From NCBI GenBank assembly GCA_019136675.1, contig JAGVTV010000051.1, positions 1-40,054 on the forward strand: 40,054 nucleotides of DNA, given 5' to 3'. This document shows, piece after piece, positions 8,331 through 15,998 of the stretch. A program made the translations under genes and the position numbers. Position 1 is the stretch's first letter, and every line of letters begins with the position of its first letter. The stretch comes from Bacteroidota bacterium (GTDB taxonomy: Bacteria > Bacteroidota > Bacteroidia > Chitinophagales > Saprospiraceae). Below the pieces are notes generated by a model, which saw nothing but the letters and a program-made list of their open reading frames with translations, ran no database searches and had not been told where the DNA came from.

Positions 8331-8888
8331 ATGGCACTCACTGAATCAAGAATGATAGCTCTGGGCACCAAAGCACCAGACTTCAGTCTACCGGACACTG
8401 TTTCGGGCAATGTAATGACCTATGCTGAAACCAGAGGTACCCACGGCACCGTGGTGATGTTTCTCTGCAACCACTGCCCTTATGTCATCCATGTAAACCC
8501 TGTCCTGGTGAGCATTGGCCAGGAATATGCAAAAAGGGGGATAGGTTTTGTGGCCATCAGCAGTAATGATGTGCAGGGCTATCCCGATGATGCACCCGAC
8601 AAAATGAAAATAGTAGCAAAGGTGCTCAGGTACCCTTTCCCCTATCTGTATGACGAATCGCAGGACATTGCCAGAGCCTATGATGCCGCCTGTACTCCAG
8701 ACATTTATGTTTTTGACAGCGAAGACAAACTGTATTACAGGGGAAGGATTGACGGTTCCCGGCCCGGAAATGATATTCCGCTTACAGGCACGGACCTCAG
8801 GCTGGCATTGGAACTTCTGCTACGTGGTGAAGCTCCTCTGTCAAAACAATATCCGGGTGCCGGATGCAACATAAAATGGAAACCCTAA
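8331..8888 (+). CDS. Thioredoxin-fold protein (AhpC/TSA-like redoxin)
   Basis: This 185-residue cytoplasmic protein has no signal peptide. The AhpC/TSA-type fold begins at LGTKAPDFSLPD (about 11-22). The active-site motif CNHCPY (C46, C49) is a CxxC, as in the Bacteroidota PRX-like thioredoxin family, and not the single peroxidatic Cys of true peroxiredoxins. The family features ISSNDVQGYPDD, YDAACTPDIYVFD (with cis-Pro) and YYRGRIDGSRPG follow. It probably acts as a thiol-disulfide reductase or peroxidase-like enzyme; the partner is unknown. It appears to be its own unit, bounded by a terminator upstream and by the convergent lpxD gene only 10 nt downstream. Confidence 0.88.
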   Translation: MALTESRMIALGTKAPDFSLPDTVSGNVMTYAETRGTHGTVVMFLCNHCPYVIHVNPVLVSIGQEYAKRGIGFVAISSNDVQGYPDDAPDKMKIVAKVLRYPFPYLYDESQDIARAYDAACTPDIYVFDSEDKLYYRGRIDGSRPGNDIPLTGTDLRLALELLLRGEAPLSKQYPGAGCNIKWKP

Positions 8889-8898
8889 GACGGGCTGG

Positions 8899-9828
8899 TC
8901 AATGGCCGTTTTTTCGCTCTGATGCCAGGCTGCGGAGGGTAGCCAACTCCCTGTATTTTTCCCTGGCTTCATCAGCCGGATAACCAAAATAATGTTTGCC
9001 CCCTTCGAGATCTTTGGATACGCCGCTTTTGGCAGAGATGAGTACGTTGTCTCCAATCATCAGGTTTTGGGCTATACCCACCTGTCCGTAGATGACAGCG
9101 TTGTCACCTATGATGGTTTTGCCGGCAATTCCGGTCTGGGCTGCTATCAGGCAGTTTTTGCCGAGCACGACGCCGTGGGCAATATGAACCTGGCAATCAA
9201 GTTTTGACCCCTCACCTATGATGGTTTCACCGGAAACACCCCGGTTTATGGTACAGCCTGCTCCGATTTCAACGTGGTCATTTATGATTACCTTGCCCCC
9301 TGATCTCCATTTGTGGTAGCTGCCATTAATCTTTTTGAAATAAAATGCATCTGTTCCGATCAATGCTCCGGCCTGAATATTTACCTGATTGCCTATCACC
9401 GTATGATCTCCGATATACACTCCCGGCTGGATATAGCAGTCCCGGCCGACAATGACATCATGGCCGATGGTGACACCGTGGTCAATGTGTGTACCCGGTC
9501 CGATGACCAGATTGTCGCCCCTGTCAGAAGTGAGGTATCTCATGGGCCTTTGTTCCCACACCAATTGGTTGTACACCTCAAACGGATCAGCCGACACCAG
9601 TAATACTTTACCTGCAGGACAGTCCACAGCTTTGTTTATCAGGATGATGGTCGCGGCTGATGATAGTGATTTCTGATAATACTTCTCTACATCCACAAAA
9701 GTGATGTCTCCCGGCCTTACCTTGTGTATCTCGTTGAGTCCGGTGGCCGTGAGGCTGCTATCGCCGATCACTTCAAGGCCAAATCTTGAGGCAATGTCCT
9801 TTACAGGAACAGGTTTGTTAAAGTCCAT
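8899..9828 (-). CDS. lpxD: UDP-3-O-acylglucosamine N-acyltransferase (LpxD)
   Basis: This 309-residue protein has the N-terminal uridine-binding LpxD domain (about 1-95, with [19 protein letters not shown]), then a left-handed beta-helix of hexapeptide repeats (about 105-270) and a short helical tail. The catalytic His is H218 in the motif VHIAHG. LpxD transfers the second, amide-linked hydroxyacyl chain during lipid A synthesis on the inner face of the cytoplasmic membrane. At 309 residues it is somewhat shorter than the roughly 340 of enterobacterial LpxD, and may be the second LpxD-like copy that many Bacteroidota carry, so the exact acyl acceptor is less certain. It is the last gene of the operon starting at 12733, only 3 nt after the preceding stop. 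Confidence 0.85.
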   Translation of the reverse strand: MDFNKPVPVKDIASRFGLEVIGDSSLTATGLNEIHKVRPGDITFVDVEKYYQKSLSSAATIILINKAVDCPAGKVLLVSADPFEVYNQLVWEQRPMRYLTSDRGDNLVIGPGTHIDHGVTIGHDVIVGRDCYIQPGVYIGDHTVIGNQVNIQAGALIGTDAFYFKKINGSYHKWRSGGKVIINDHVEIGAGCTINRGVSGETIIGEGSKLDCQVHIAHGVVLGKNCLIAAQTGIAGKTIIGDNAVIYGQVGIAQNLMIGDNVLISAKSGVSKDLEGGKHYFGYPADEAREKYRELATLRSLASERKNGH

Positions 9829-9831
9829 GCG

Positions 9832-10278
9832 TCAGTTTTTTATCAGTTTTGCATTGACTATCTTGTACATAAGCCGGTTTATGTCCTTGTCATTTAGCTT
9901 TAAGATACCTTTTAGTATGATGGCGTCGGCAGAATATTTCACACCATCGGTGGCCTCCACCTCCATGACAGTTTCCGGCCCTGCACCACCGCAGAAAAAA
10001 CACATGCTGTACGGATAGGCAGAAAAGATAAATTCCTTGTGTGATTTGTATCCTTCGACTGGTATTATGTAGCCCTTGATCGTTATCTCCTTGCCGTCGA
10101 GGGCCTTTATCTGGTCGCCAAAAACAGGCTTGTCGATCTTAAAGCCCATGACTTCATCGTATTCCTTTTTGTAACTTATCTTGCCCAGTGTCTTCCATAC
10201 ATTATCAGAGGTCTGGGATACAAGCTGGCCTATCAGACAAGTCGTTACCGACAATATTAATAAAGCTTTTCTAACCAT
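9832..10278 (-). CDS. Exported DUF3299-type CxxC protein, copy B
   Basis: This 148-residue protein starts MVRKALLILS, with a signal peptide ending near LVSQ. It belongs with DUF3299: a small beta-barrel-like core with DGKEITIKGYIIPVEG, then the conserved CFFCGGAGPETVMEV segment with a CxxC at C93/C96, then a C-terminal helix (DINRLMYKIVNAKLI). It is clearly paralogous to the upstream neighbour. The CxxC may bind a metal or form a redox-active disulfide in the periplasm. DUF3299 proteins in Proteobacteria often lie with an ABC ATPase and FtsX-like permease in zinc-linked clusters (recalled from general knowledge, not checked). The start at 10278 is 7 nt after the upstream stop. A 24-codon longer frame overlaps that gene and adds no signal sequence. 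Confidence 0.83.
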   Translation of the reverse strand: MVRKALLILSVTTCLIGQLVSQTSDNVWKTLGKISYKKEYDEVMGFKIDKPVFGDQIKALDGKEITIKGYIIPVEGYKSHKEFIFSAYPYSMCFFCGGAGPETVMEVEATDGVKYSADAIILKGILKLNDKDINRLMYKIVNAKLIKN

Positions 10279-10285
10279 TATCTTT

Positions 10286-10762
10286 TCATTTGTTGGTTTG
10301 TGATTCAACCATCTCCGCATTTTCAAGGGTATATAACAAGCTGGAAGCATCTGTGGGATTGACAGATAGGATGCCCTTTACTTTTACCTTTCTTTCGGAA
10401 ATTTTTACTTTCCTGTTGTTAGCCAGGAAGACCTGCATGGCCGTCTCCGGTCCTGCCTTACCACAGAAAAAACATGTGCTTTGGGGAAACTTGCTGAGCA
10501 TAAAATGGTTTTGGGTCACTTGTCCGGTGAGCGGAATCATGTATCCTTCCACTTCGATGACCGTGCCGTCCAGTTTTTCAACAGCAGAAGAAGTCCTGGG
10601 TATTTTGGTCTCTACCATAAATTCCGGGTCAAACTTGGTTTCGAAGGTAACCATACCCAGGGTAAACCACACATCCCGGCCCTGCATCTGGCCATAGGTT
10701 GTATCATTTGACAGGCAAAACAATAACACAACAGCTATGATCCTGCAAAAAATTTGGGTCAT
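10286..10762 (-). CDS. Exported DUF3299-type CxxC protein, copy A
   Basis: This 158-residue protein starts MTQIFCRIIAVVLLFCLS, with a signal peptide ending near TYGQ. An in-frame ATG 10 codons earlier (10792) is possible but only adds charged residues before the signal. The mature part shares its layout with copy B: VWFTLGMVTF, then DGTVIEVEGYMIPLTG, then CFFCGKAGPETAMQV with C97/C100, then a C-terminal helix. A stretch of basic residues (NRKVKISERKVKVKG) replaces the more neutral segment of copy B. It lies 55 nt after the permease stop. Tandem duplication and subfunctionalisation in one operon are likely. The biochemical role is unknown. Confidence 0.83.
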   Translation of the reverse strand: MTQIFCRIIAVVLLFCLSNDTTYGQMQGRDVWFTLGMVTFETKFDPEFMVETKIPRTSSAVEKLDGTVIEVEGYMIPLTGQVTQNHFMLSKFPQSTCFFCGKAGPETAMQVFLANNRKVKISERKVKVKGILSVNPTDASSLLYTLENAEMVESQTNK

Positions 10763-10817
10763 GGTCGCTTGGGTTTTCGCTTTAAAATACATAACGTCTG
10801 ATCGGGCACCTATGTAA

Positions 10818-12104
10818 TCACTTTTCTGATAAAGTTTTGTTAATGTCGGTTCGGGCTGCCTGTATGGCGGGCAGAAGTGATGCGATCAGGCCAAGGACCA
10901 GGGATGCTCCCAGGATGTACCACTCTTCATGAAGCCATTTCCAGCCTGTAAAACTGTACCTGAAATCCTGTTTGAGAAATCCGGCGGCCCAGTTCATACC
11001 CAGGTGGCTGACCAGCGAACCCACTGCAAATCCTATACCTGCCAGTATTAGTCCCTCGAGAATGACCAGTGCAAATAGACCTGACCTGTGTGCTCCCATG
11101 ACCCTCATAAGTGCCAGTTCATACCTTCGTTCCCGGAGGCCCTTATAGAGGGATATGAAAATACTCAGTGCAGAAACAATGGCTATTAGAATGGCCAGGT
11201 TTCTGATGGCATCTGTGCCCAGTCCGATCATACTGTACAGCCTGTTGATCTCTATGGCCGGCGAGGCGGCTTGCATTTCTGTGTTTTCGTTGATATTGCG
11301 TCCGAAGTTTAGTGCCTGAAAGTTTGTTTTATTCCTGTACCTGATCAGGACTGAGGTGATCTCCTGTTCCGGGTGGGCCAGAAGGTCGGCATTGCTGTTG
11401 TCATGAATATGGTCCTCACCGTGATCGTGGTGATGGTGGTCTTCTTCGTGGGTAGCAGCCCCTTCATTTTCCTCGCCGTGGTGTTCGTGGACAAGCCATA
11501 TGCTGGCCGTATTGGTGAGTATCAGCTGGTCAATAACGCTGCCTGTAGGTGCCAGGATGCCTTTGACCACGAAGGCTGCATGATCATGAGCGAGATCCGC
11601 ATCGTCAGCAAATCCATGTGAACTGACAAATTTGTCCCCTAACTTCAGGCCGGATTCCTGGGCCACTGTATGGCCTAAGGTTACCTCAAAGTCATTTTTC
11701 CAAAGGTCTCCTTCTGCAACGGTTGCCCCGTACAATCCAAGTATCTCATGGTTGGTACCCACGATACGGTACGACTTGTAGCTGTCACCCAGGGATAACG
11801 GAACCGCCTGCTTTATGAGCGGGTGAGGCTCTCTGAGAAGAGGAGCAGCATTTTTTATGGGAATATTGCCTGTAGGATTGTCAATATGGTACATGCTGCA
11901 CAGGATCATCTGCAGAGGGCTGCCTTTGGCTCCTACCACGAGATCGATATCGGCCAGGTTTTTGTCAAATTTTTCCTTCAGTTGGCTGTTGAAAAGCAGC
12001 AGAAAGGATATAAGTCCTACCCCCAAGCCAAACAGTATCACACTCATCAGAAGATTGAGCGGATTTTTAATAACGTTTTTCCAGGCCAGATATAAAATAT
12101 TCAT
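10818..12104 (-). CDS. FtsX/MacB-type ABC permease with His-rich periplasmic loop
   Basis: This 428-residue protein has one N-terminal transmembrane helix (about 17-38), a large periplasmic domain (about 40-295) and three C-terminal helices (about 300-325, 343-370 and 393-415), the topology of LolE/MacB/FtsX permeases. The family cytoplasmic loop RERRYELALMRVMGAHR (324-340) contacts the ATPase. Within the periplasmic domain, residues 206-244 hold 12 histidines, including HEHH and HHHHDH, with many Asp/Glu. Three more His lie at 163-175. This resembles the zinc-binding loops of metal transporters and is absent from ordinary LolE or MacB. The start overlaps the ATPase stop by 4 nt (ATGA), a standard sign of co-translation. 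Its cargo is unknown. Metal handling is inferred from the loop. Confidence 0.9.
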   Translation of the reverse strand: MNILYLAWKNVIKNPLNLLMSVILFGLGVGLISFLLLFNSQLKEKFDKNLADIDLVVGAKGSPLQMILCSMYHIDNPTGNIPIKNAAPLLREPHPLIKQAVPLSLGDSYKSYRIVGTNHEILGLYGATVAEGDLWKNDFEVTLGHTVAQESGLKLGDKFVSSHGFADDADLAHDHAAFVVKGILAPTGSVIDQLILTNTASIWLVHEHHGEENEGAATHEEDHHHHDHGEDHIHDNSNADLLAHPEQEITSVLIRYRNKTNFQALNFGRNINENTEMQAASPAIEINRLYSMIGLGTDAIRNLAILIAIVSALSIFISLYKGLRERRYELALMRVMGAHRSGLFALVILEGLILAGIGFAVGSLVSHLGMNWAAGFLKQDFRYSFTGWKWLHEEWYILGASLVLGLIASLLPAIQAARTDINKTLSEK

Positions 12105-12733
12105 GATACCAGGATTACTTTGTTGGAAATTTTTTCTTTCAGCCTTGAATCATGGGTCACTACCACAAGGGCAGAGCCGGCGGCTTTTGCCTGATCTTCG
12201 AGGAGCAGGAGCACCTCCTGACAGTTTTGATCGTCCAATGCTGAGGTCGGTTCGTCAGCCAGGATGAGCTTAGGTTTGTTGATGAGGGCCCGGGCAATGG
12301 CTACCCTCTGTTTTTCGCCCTGCGAAAGATCACGAATGCTTTTTTTTGATTTATGGCCAATGTTGAGTTTTTCGAGCATGGCCAAGGCTTCCTGAGCTGA
12401 TACGCGGTTTCCAGCCAGCTTTTGGGCTATCATGACATTTTCAAGAACAGTGAGTGAGTCGATAAAATGATTTTGCTGAAAGACGATGCCAATGTTTTTA
12501 CCTCTGAAGGCATCGAGTGCGGTATCGCCAAGTGTACAGATATTGGTACCCTCGATATTGACCGAGCCCTCATGGGTGGTCAGAATGCCTCCCAACAGAT
12601 GTAGCAGCGTGGTTTTGCCTACGCCCGAATTTCCGAGAATGAGCAGAATGTCGGATGCCCGGCATGATATATCCGGAAATACCAGCTGAGGGCCTCCCTT
12701 ATAGGTGTATTTCAAATCTTTGGTTGTAATCAT
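12101..12733 (-). CDS. ABC transporter ATP-binding protein
   Basis: This 210-residue ATPase is of the LolD/MacB type. It has Walker A GNSGVGKTT (34-42), Q-loop VFQQNHF (84-90), signature LSQGE (136-140), Walker B LILADE (156-161), D-loop SALD (164-167) and the H-loop His (about 194). It pairs with the FtsX-type permease, whose start overlaps this stop. Such complexes usually do not carry solutes through the membrane; they use ATP hydrolysis to drive movements in the periplasm. The ATG lies only about 5 nt from a -7 promoter element (12738-12745), so the mRNA may be nearly leaderless. It is the first gene of a five-gene operon that ends with lpxD. Confidence 0.95.
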   Translation of the reverse strand: MITTKDLKYTYKGGPQLVFPDISCRASDILLILGNSGVGKTTLLHLLGGILTTHEGSVNIEGTNICTLGDTALDAFRGKNIGIVFQQNHFIDSLTVLENVMIAQKLAGNRVSAQEALAMLEKLNIGHKSKKSIRDLSQGEKQRVAIARALINKPKLILADEPTSALDDQNCQEVLLLLEDQAKAAGSALVVVTHDSRLKEKISNKVILVS

Positions 12734-12737
12734 ACGG

Positions 12738-12763
12738 CAAAGGTAATCATTGAGATCATTACC
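12738..12763 (-). promoter_or_regulatory. Promoter -7 element overlapped by a Fur/Zur-like palindrome
   Basis: On the minus strand TACCTTTG (12745 to 12738) matches TAnnTTTG. It overlaps a 22-bp palindrome at 12742-12763, with outer arms GGTAAT (12742-12747) and ATTACC (12758-12763) and inner AT pairs at 12749-12750 and 12755-12756. The half-site GTAATnAT resembles the half-sites of Bacillus Zur/Fur operators. A bound repressor would block this promoter. No -33 element at normal spacing is evident. Confidence 0.5.
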
Positions 12764-12845
12764 TAACGATCAAAGATGCCAGGTTGTTTTTCGTGATGGG
12801 CATCAAATACATCAGATTAAAAGCCCTATCAAGCTCAAAGCTTTC

Positions 12846-12853
12846 TACTTTTG
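12846..12853 (+). promoter_or_regulatory. Candidate -7 element for the LPG-synthase-like gene
   Basis: TACTTTTG (12846-12853) fits TAnnTTTG and lies 18 nt before the ATG at 12872. No clear -33 element is seen. The element coincides with a TTG codon at 12851 that could be mistaken for the start. Confidence 0.4.
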
Positions 12854-12871
12854 TGCGACCATTTCTTGTTT

Positions 12872-13864
12872 ATGCTACATAAAAAGGCCGGTAAGCTGAT
12901 CCTCTTTGTCAAATTGATGTTGGCAGGACTTCTGGTTTGGCTGCTTTGGTATCAGTTGACAGACAAAGAGGGTGCAGGGGCACTTGCCACATCCTGGCAT
13001 GATGCCGTTACAGGCAACAGGATGCCATGGCTGGCCGGGTGTATCCTCCTGATGCCCTTAAACTGGCTGCTTGAGGCTGTAAAATGGCAAAAGCTGATGT
13101 CACCCCACCTGCGGCTCAGTATCTTATCTGCGGTAAAAACTGTGCTGTCCGGTATTACGGCAGGTCTGGTGACTCCTGCTCGTATCGGCGAATATGCAGG
13201 CAGGCTTGTCACCTCCGATCCGGACCACAGGACTGAGGTAGTATCGGCCACTCTTTTGGGGAGCATCTCCCAAAACCTGTGCAACATCATCATTGGGCTC
13301 TTGTTCAGCACATATTTTCTACGGTCTGTCTTTGATCCCGGTCTGGGTGGTACCATAATCTACGGAACACTTGTTATGGCCCAGGCTATTTTGCTGGTGT
13401 ACCTCTATTACCGGCTGCCGCAGGTAGCACACAGGCTGGAAAAACTGCCAGGACCGGAATTTAAAAGGAAATACAGCGACCGGCTCAAGGCCCTTGACCT
13501 GTACAAGCCGGACCTGCTTCATACGGTTATGGCTCTGTCAGTAATGAGGTATCTTGTCTATTTTGTGCAATATGTTATGATCGTCAGGTTTTTGGGTTCG
13601 CCGGCCGGATTCATTGAATCAGCCCGTTGTATTTCGGGAATTTTCCTGATCCAGACGGGTATACCACTGCCGGCATTTTTAAGTATTTTTGCCAGGGGCG
13701 AACTTGCCATCCTGGTATGGTCGGCAGTAGGAGTTAACGAAGTGGTGGCACTCGCCGCTACATTTTCCATTTGGGTGATTAACCTGATCCTACCCGGTCT
13801 GGCGGGACTTTATTTCCTGCTCAGAGCAGACGTGGAGGGCAATTTATTTGGAAAACACAAATAA
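12872..13864 (+). CDS. Lysylphosphatidylglycerol synthase TM-region family membrane protein
   Basis: This 330-residue integral membrane protein has about eight hydrophobic segments. Family sequence includes NWLLEAVKWQKL, the conserved TAGLVTPARIGEYAGR loop (about 100-116), and SQNLCNIIIGL. It belongs to the UPF0104/flippase-like domain family and lacks the C-terminal aminoacyltransferase domain of MprF, so it should move or organise lipids and not modify them; the substrate is unknown. I chose ATG 12872 (MLHKKAGKLILF), since an earlier TTG at 12851 adds seven residues lying within the presumed promoter. It is divergent from the ABC operon and converges on dnaK with a shared terminator region. 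Confidence 0.87.
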   Translation: MLHKKAGKLILFVKLMLAGLLVWLLWYQLTDKEGAGALATSWHDAVTGNRMPWLAGCILLMPLNWLLEAVKWQKLMSPHLRLSILSAVKTVLSGITAGLVTPARIGEYAGRLVTSDPDHRTEVVSATLLGSISQNLCNIIIGLLFSTYFLRSVFDPGLGGTIIYGTLVMAQAILLVYLYYRLPQVAHRLEKLPGPEFKRKYSDRLKALDLYKPDLLHTVMALSVMRYLVYFVQYVMIVRFLGSPAGFIESARCISGIFLIQTGIPLPAFLSIFARGELAILVWSAVGVNEVVALAATFSIWVINLILPGLAGLYFLLRADVEGNLFGKHK

Positions 13865-13894
13865 AAAACCCTGCCATGGTTCCATGACAGGGTT
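13861..13894 (-). terminator. Intrinsic terminator of dnaK
   Basis: AACCCTG-CCATGG (13867-13879) pairs with CCATG-ACAGGGTT (13882-13894), giving a 13-position stem with one mismatch and a 2-nt loop. On the minus strand it is followed by a T-run (13868 to 13861), so it ends dnaK transcription. It may also stop transcripts from the convergent gene, though no T-run follows on that strand. Confidence 0.85.
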
Positions 13895-13931
13895 AACCAA
13901 CTTAATATTGATCTGAACTTACTTCTCTTGA

Positions 13932-15848
13932 TTACTTCTTGTCGCCCACTTCTTCAAACTCGACATCGGTCACGTCTTCGGCACCTCCCTGCTGACCAGC
14001 GTTGCTGCTGCCAGTGGCTGATTCCTGAGATCCGCCGTTCTGGCTCTGCTGGGCATTGTATATGTCCTGTGATGCGGCTTGCCATGCAGCATTAAGAGTC
14101 TCGGTGGCCTTGTCAATTGCACTGATATCCTGGAGCTTGTGTGCCTCCTTGAGCTCTGTAAGAGCACTTTCGATAGACACTTTTTTATCGGCAGGAATCT
14201 TGTCTCCTATCTCCTTCAGCTGTTTTTCTGTCTGAAATACCAGTGAGTCGGCCATATTGAGCTTTTCGGCTTTTTCCTTGAGCTTTTTGTCGGCATCGGC
14301 ATTGGCTGCGGCTTCAGCTTTCATTTTGGCGATCTCCTCCTGAGACAAGCCGGTGGAAGCTTCAATCCTGATGTTTTGCTCTTTGCCGGTACCTTTGTCC
14401 AGGGCACTTACCTTGAGAATACCGTTGGCATCCATGTCGAAGGTCACCTCTATCTGTGGTACTCCTCTTGGTGCCGGTGGTATACCATCCAGGATAAATC
14501 TGCCTACTGTCCTGTTGTCCTTGGCCATGGGCCTTTCTCCCTGCAGGATATGAATTTCTACACTGGGTTGATTGTCTGCAGCGGTAGAATAAGTCTTGGT
14601 CTTCTTGGTCGGGATGGTGCTGTTTGATTCTATGACTATGTCAAAAACATTACCCATTGTCTCGATACCGAGTGATAGTGGTGTCACGTCGAGGAGCAGT
14701 ACGTCCTTAACGTCTCCGCTCAGGACACCTCCCTGTACGGCAGCACCCAGAGCAACCACTTCGTCAGGGTTTACACTCCTGTTGGGCTTTTTGCCAAAAA
14801 ATTCCTCCACAGCCTGCTGTATGGCAGGTATTCTGGTAGAACCGCCCACGAGAATCACTTCGTCAATTTTGCTTTTGCTGATTCCTGCATCCTTTATAGC
14901 CTCTTCGCAGGGCCTGAGGGTACGTTTGATCAGGTTTTCGGCCAGTTGTTCAAACTTGGCTCTGGACAATTTTATGACAAGGTGCTTTGGCACTCCATCT
15001 ACCGCAGTGATGTACGGAAGGTTTATTTCGGTTTCTGTAGCGGTAGAAAGTTCAATCTTTGCTTTTTCGGCCGCATCCTTGATACGCTGGAGGGACATGG
15101 GATCCTTGCGGAGGTCTACATTTTCCTGAGTTTTGAATTCATTGGCCAACCAATCAATAATGACCTGGTCAAAATCATCTCCTCCCAGGTGAGTGTCACC
15201 GTTGGTTGACTTCACTTCAAAAACTCCGTCTCCGAGCTCCAGGATGGAAATATCAAATGTACCTCCTCCAAGGTCAAAGACAGCTATGGTGCTGTCCTTA
15301 TGCTTCTTATCGAGACCATATGCCAGAGCGGCTGCTGTAGGTTCATTGATGATACGGAGTACCTTTAGGCCTGCGATTTCACCGGCTTCCTTGGTGGCCT
15401 GACGCTGCGAATCGTTAAAGTACGCGGGTACAGTAATCACGGCTTCGCTTACACCCTGACCCAGGAAGTCTTCTGCGGTTTTCTTCATTTTCTGAAGAAC
15501 CATAGCCGAAATCTCCTGCGGCGTGTACAACCTGCCGTCGATATCTACCCTTACGGTGTCATTGTCTCCCTTGACAGTTTTATAAGCGACCCTTGAAGAC
15601 TCAGGTCCGACCTCGCTGAACCTGTTGCCCATAAATCTCTTGATGGATGAAATAGTCCTTTGAGGATTGGTGATGGCCTGTCTTTTGGCCGGATCTCCAA
15701 TCTTACGCTCACCGTTGTCCAAAAAAGCAACAATCGACGGGGTCGTCCTCTTGCCTTCCTCATTAGCGATAACGACCGGCTCATTTCCTTCCATTACGGC
15801 AACACAGGAGTTGGTGGTTCCCAGGTCTATGCCTATGATTTTACCCAT
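13932..15848 (-). CDS. dnaK: Chaperone protein DnaK (Hsp70)
   Basis: This 638-residue protein starts [21 protein letters not shown], the Hsp70 phosphate-1 signature. Other ATPase-domain signatures are [16 protein letters not shown] ([16 protein letters not shown], about 195-210) and [13 protein letters not shown]. The substrate-binding domain (about 390-500) includes [10 protein letters not shown]. The C-terminus has a Gln/Ser/Gly-rich linker and the tail [11 protein letters not shown] followed by GDKK, close to the bacterial EEV-type ending. The length is normal. It is an ATP-driven cytoplasmic folding chaperone working with DnaJ and GrpE, neither of which is in the window. The frame extends 14 codons upstream, but MGKIIGID is the family start. 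No CIRCE element was found in the 150-nt upstream gap. Confidence 0.98.
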   Translation of the reverse strand: MGKIIGIDLGTTNSCVAVMEGNEPVVIANEEGKRTTPSIVAFLDNGERKIGDPAKRQAITNPQRTISSIKRFMGNRFSEVGPESSRVAYKTVKGDNDTVRVDIDGRLYTPQEISAMVLQKMKKTAEDFLGQGVSEAVITVPAYFNDSQRQATKEAGEIAGLKVLRIINEPTAAALAYGLDKKHKDSTIAVFDLGGGTFDISILELGDGVFEVKSTNGDTHLGGDDFDQVIIDWLANEFKTQENVDLRKDPMSLQRIKDAAEKAKIELSTATETEINLPYITAVDGVPKHLVIKLSRAKFEQLAENLIKRTLRPCEEAIKDAGISKSKIDEVILVGGSTRIPAIQQAVEEFFGKKPNRSVNPDEVVALGAAVQGGVLSGDVKDVLLLDVTPLSLGIETMGNVFDIVIESNSTIPTKKTKTYSTAADNQPSVEIHILQGERPMAKDNRTVGRFILDGIPPAPRGVPQIEVTFDMDANGILKVSALDKGTGKEQNIRIEASTGLSQEEIAKMKAEAAANADADKKLKEKAEKLNMADSLVFQTEKQLKEIGDKIPADKKVSIESALTELKEAHKLQDISAIDKATETLNAAWQAASQDIYNAQQSQNGGSQESATGSSNAGQQGGAEDVTDVEFEEVGDKK

Positions 15849-15978
15849 TTTATATTTTTTTATTTTAAGTAATTGAAATGTTTGAAACACCTATTACTTG
15901 TCAATCCTTGTGCCAATGGTATTTTTTACTGACAGACGGGTAATTTTCTGCCAAAACCGACTTGTTAACAACAGGAAA

Positions 15979-15995
15979 ACTGACAATAAGTCAGT
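15979..15995 (-). terminator. Hairpin just after the lipoprotein gene
   Basis: ACTGAC (15979-15984) and GTCAGT (15990-15995) form a perfect 6-bp stem with a 5-nt loop. It starts 3 nt after the lipoprotein stop codon on the minus strand and is followed by a short TTTT. It is probably a weak terminator separating this gene from dnaK. The rest of the gap (15849-15978) shows no recognisable element. Confidence 0.6.
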
Positions 15996-15998
15996 GGA

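Noticed and set aside
11373..11487. His-rich stretch as a frameshift artefact
   Set aside because: The frame continues into a normal permease C-terminus with family motifs, so no shift is needed to explain the sequence.
15849..15998. Possible CIRCE or other heat-shock operator upstream of dnaK
   Set aside because: No TTAGCACTC-type inverted repeat is present. The only inverted repeat is the hairpin next to the lipoprotein stop.
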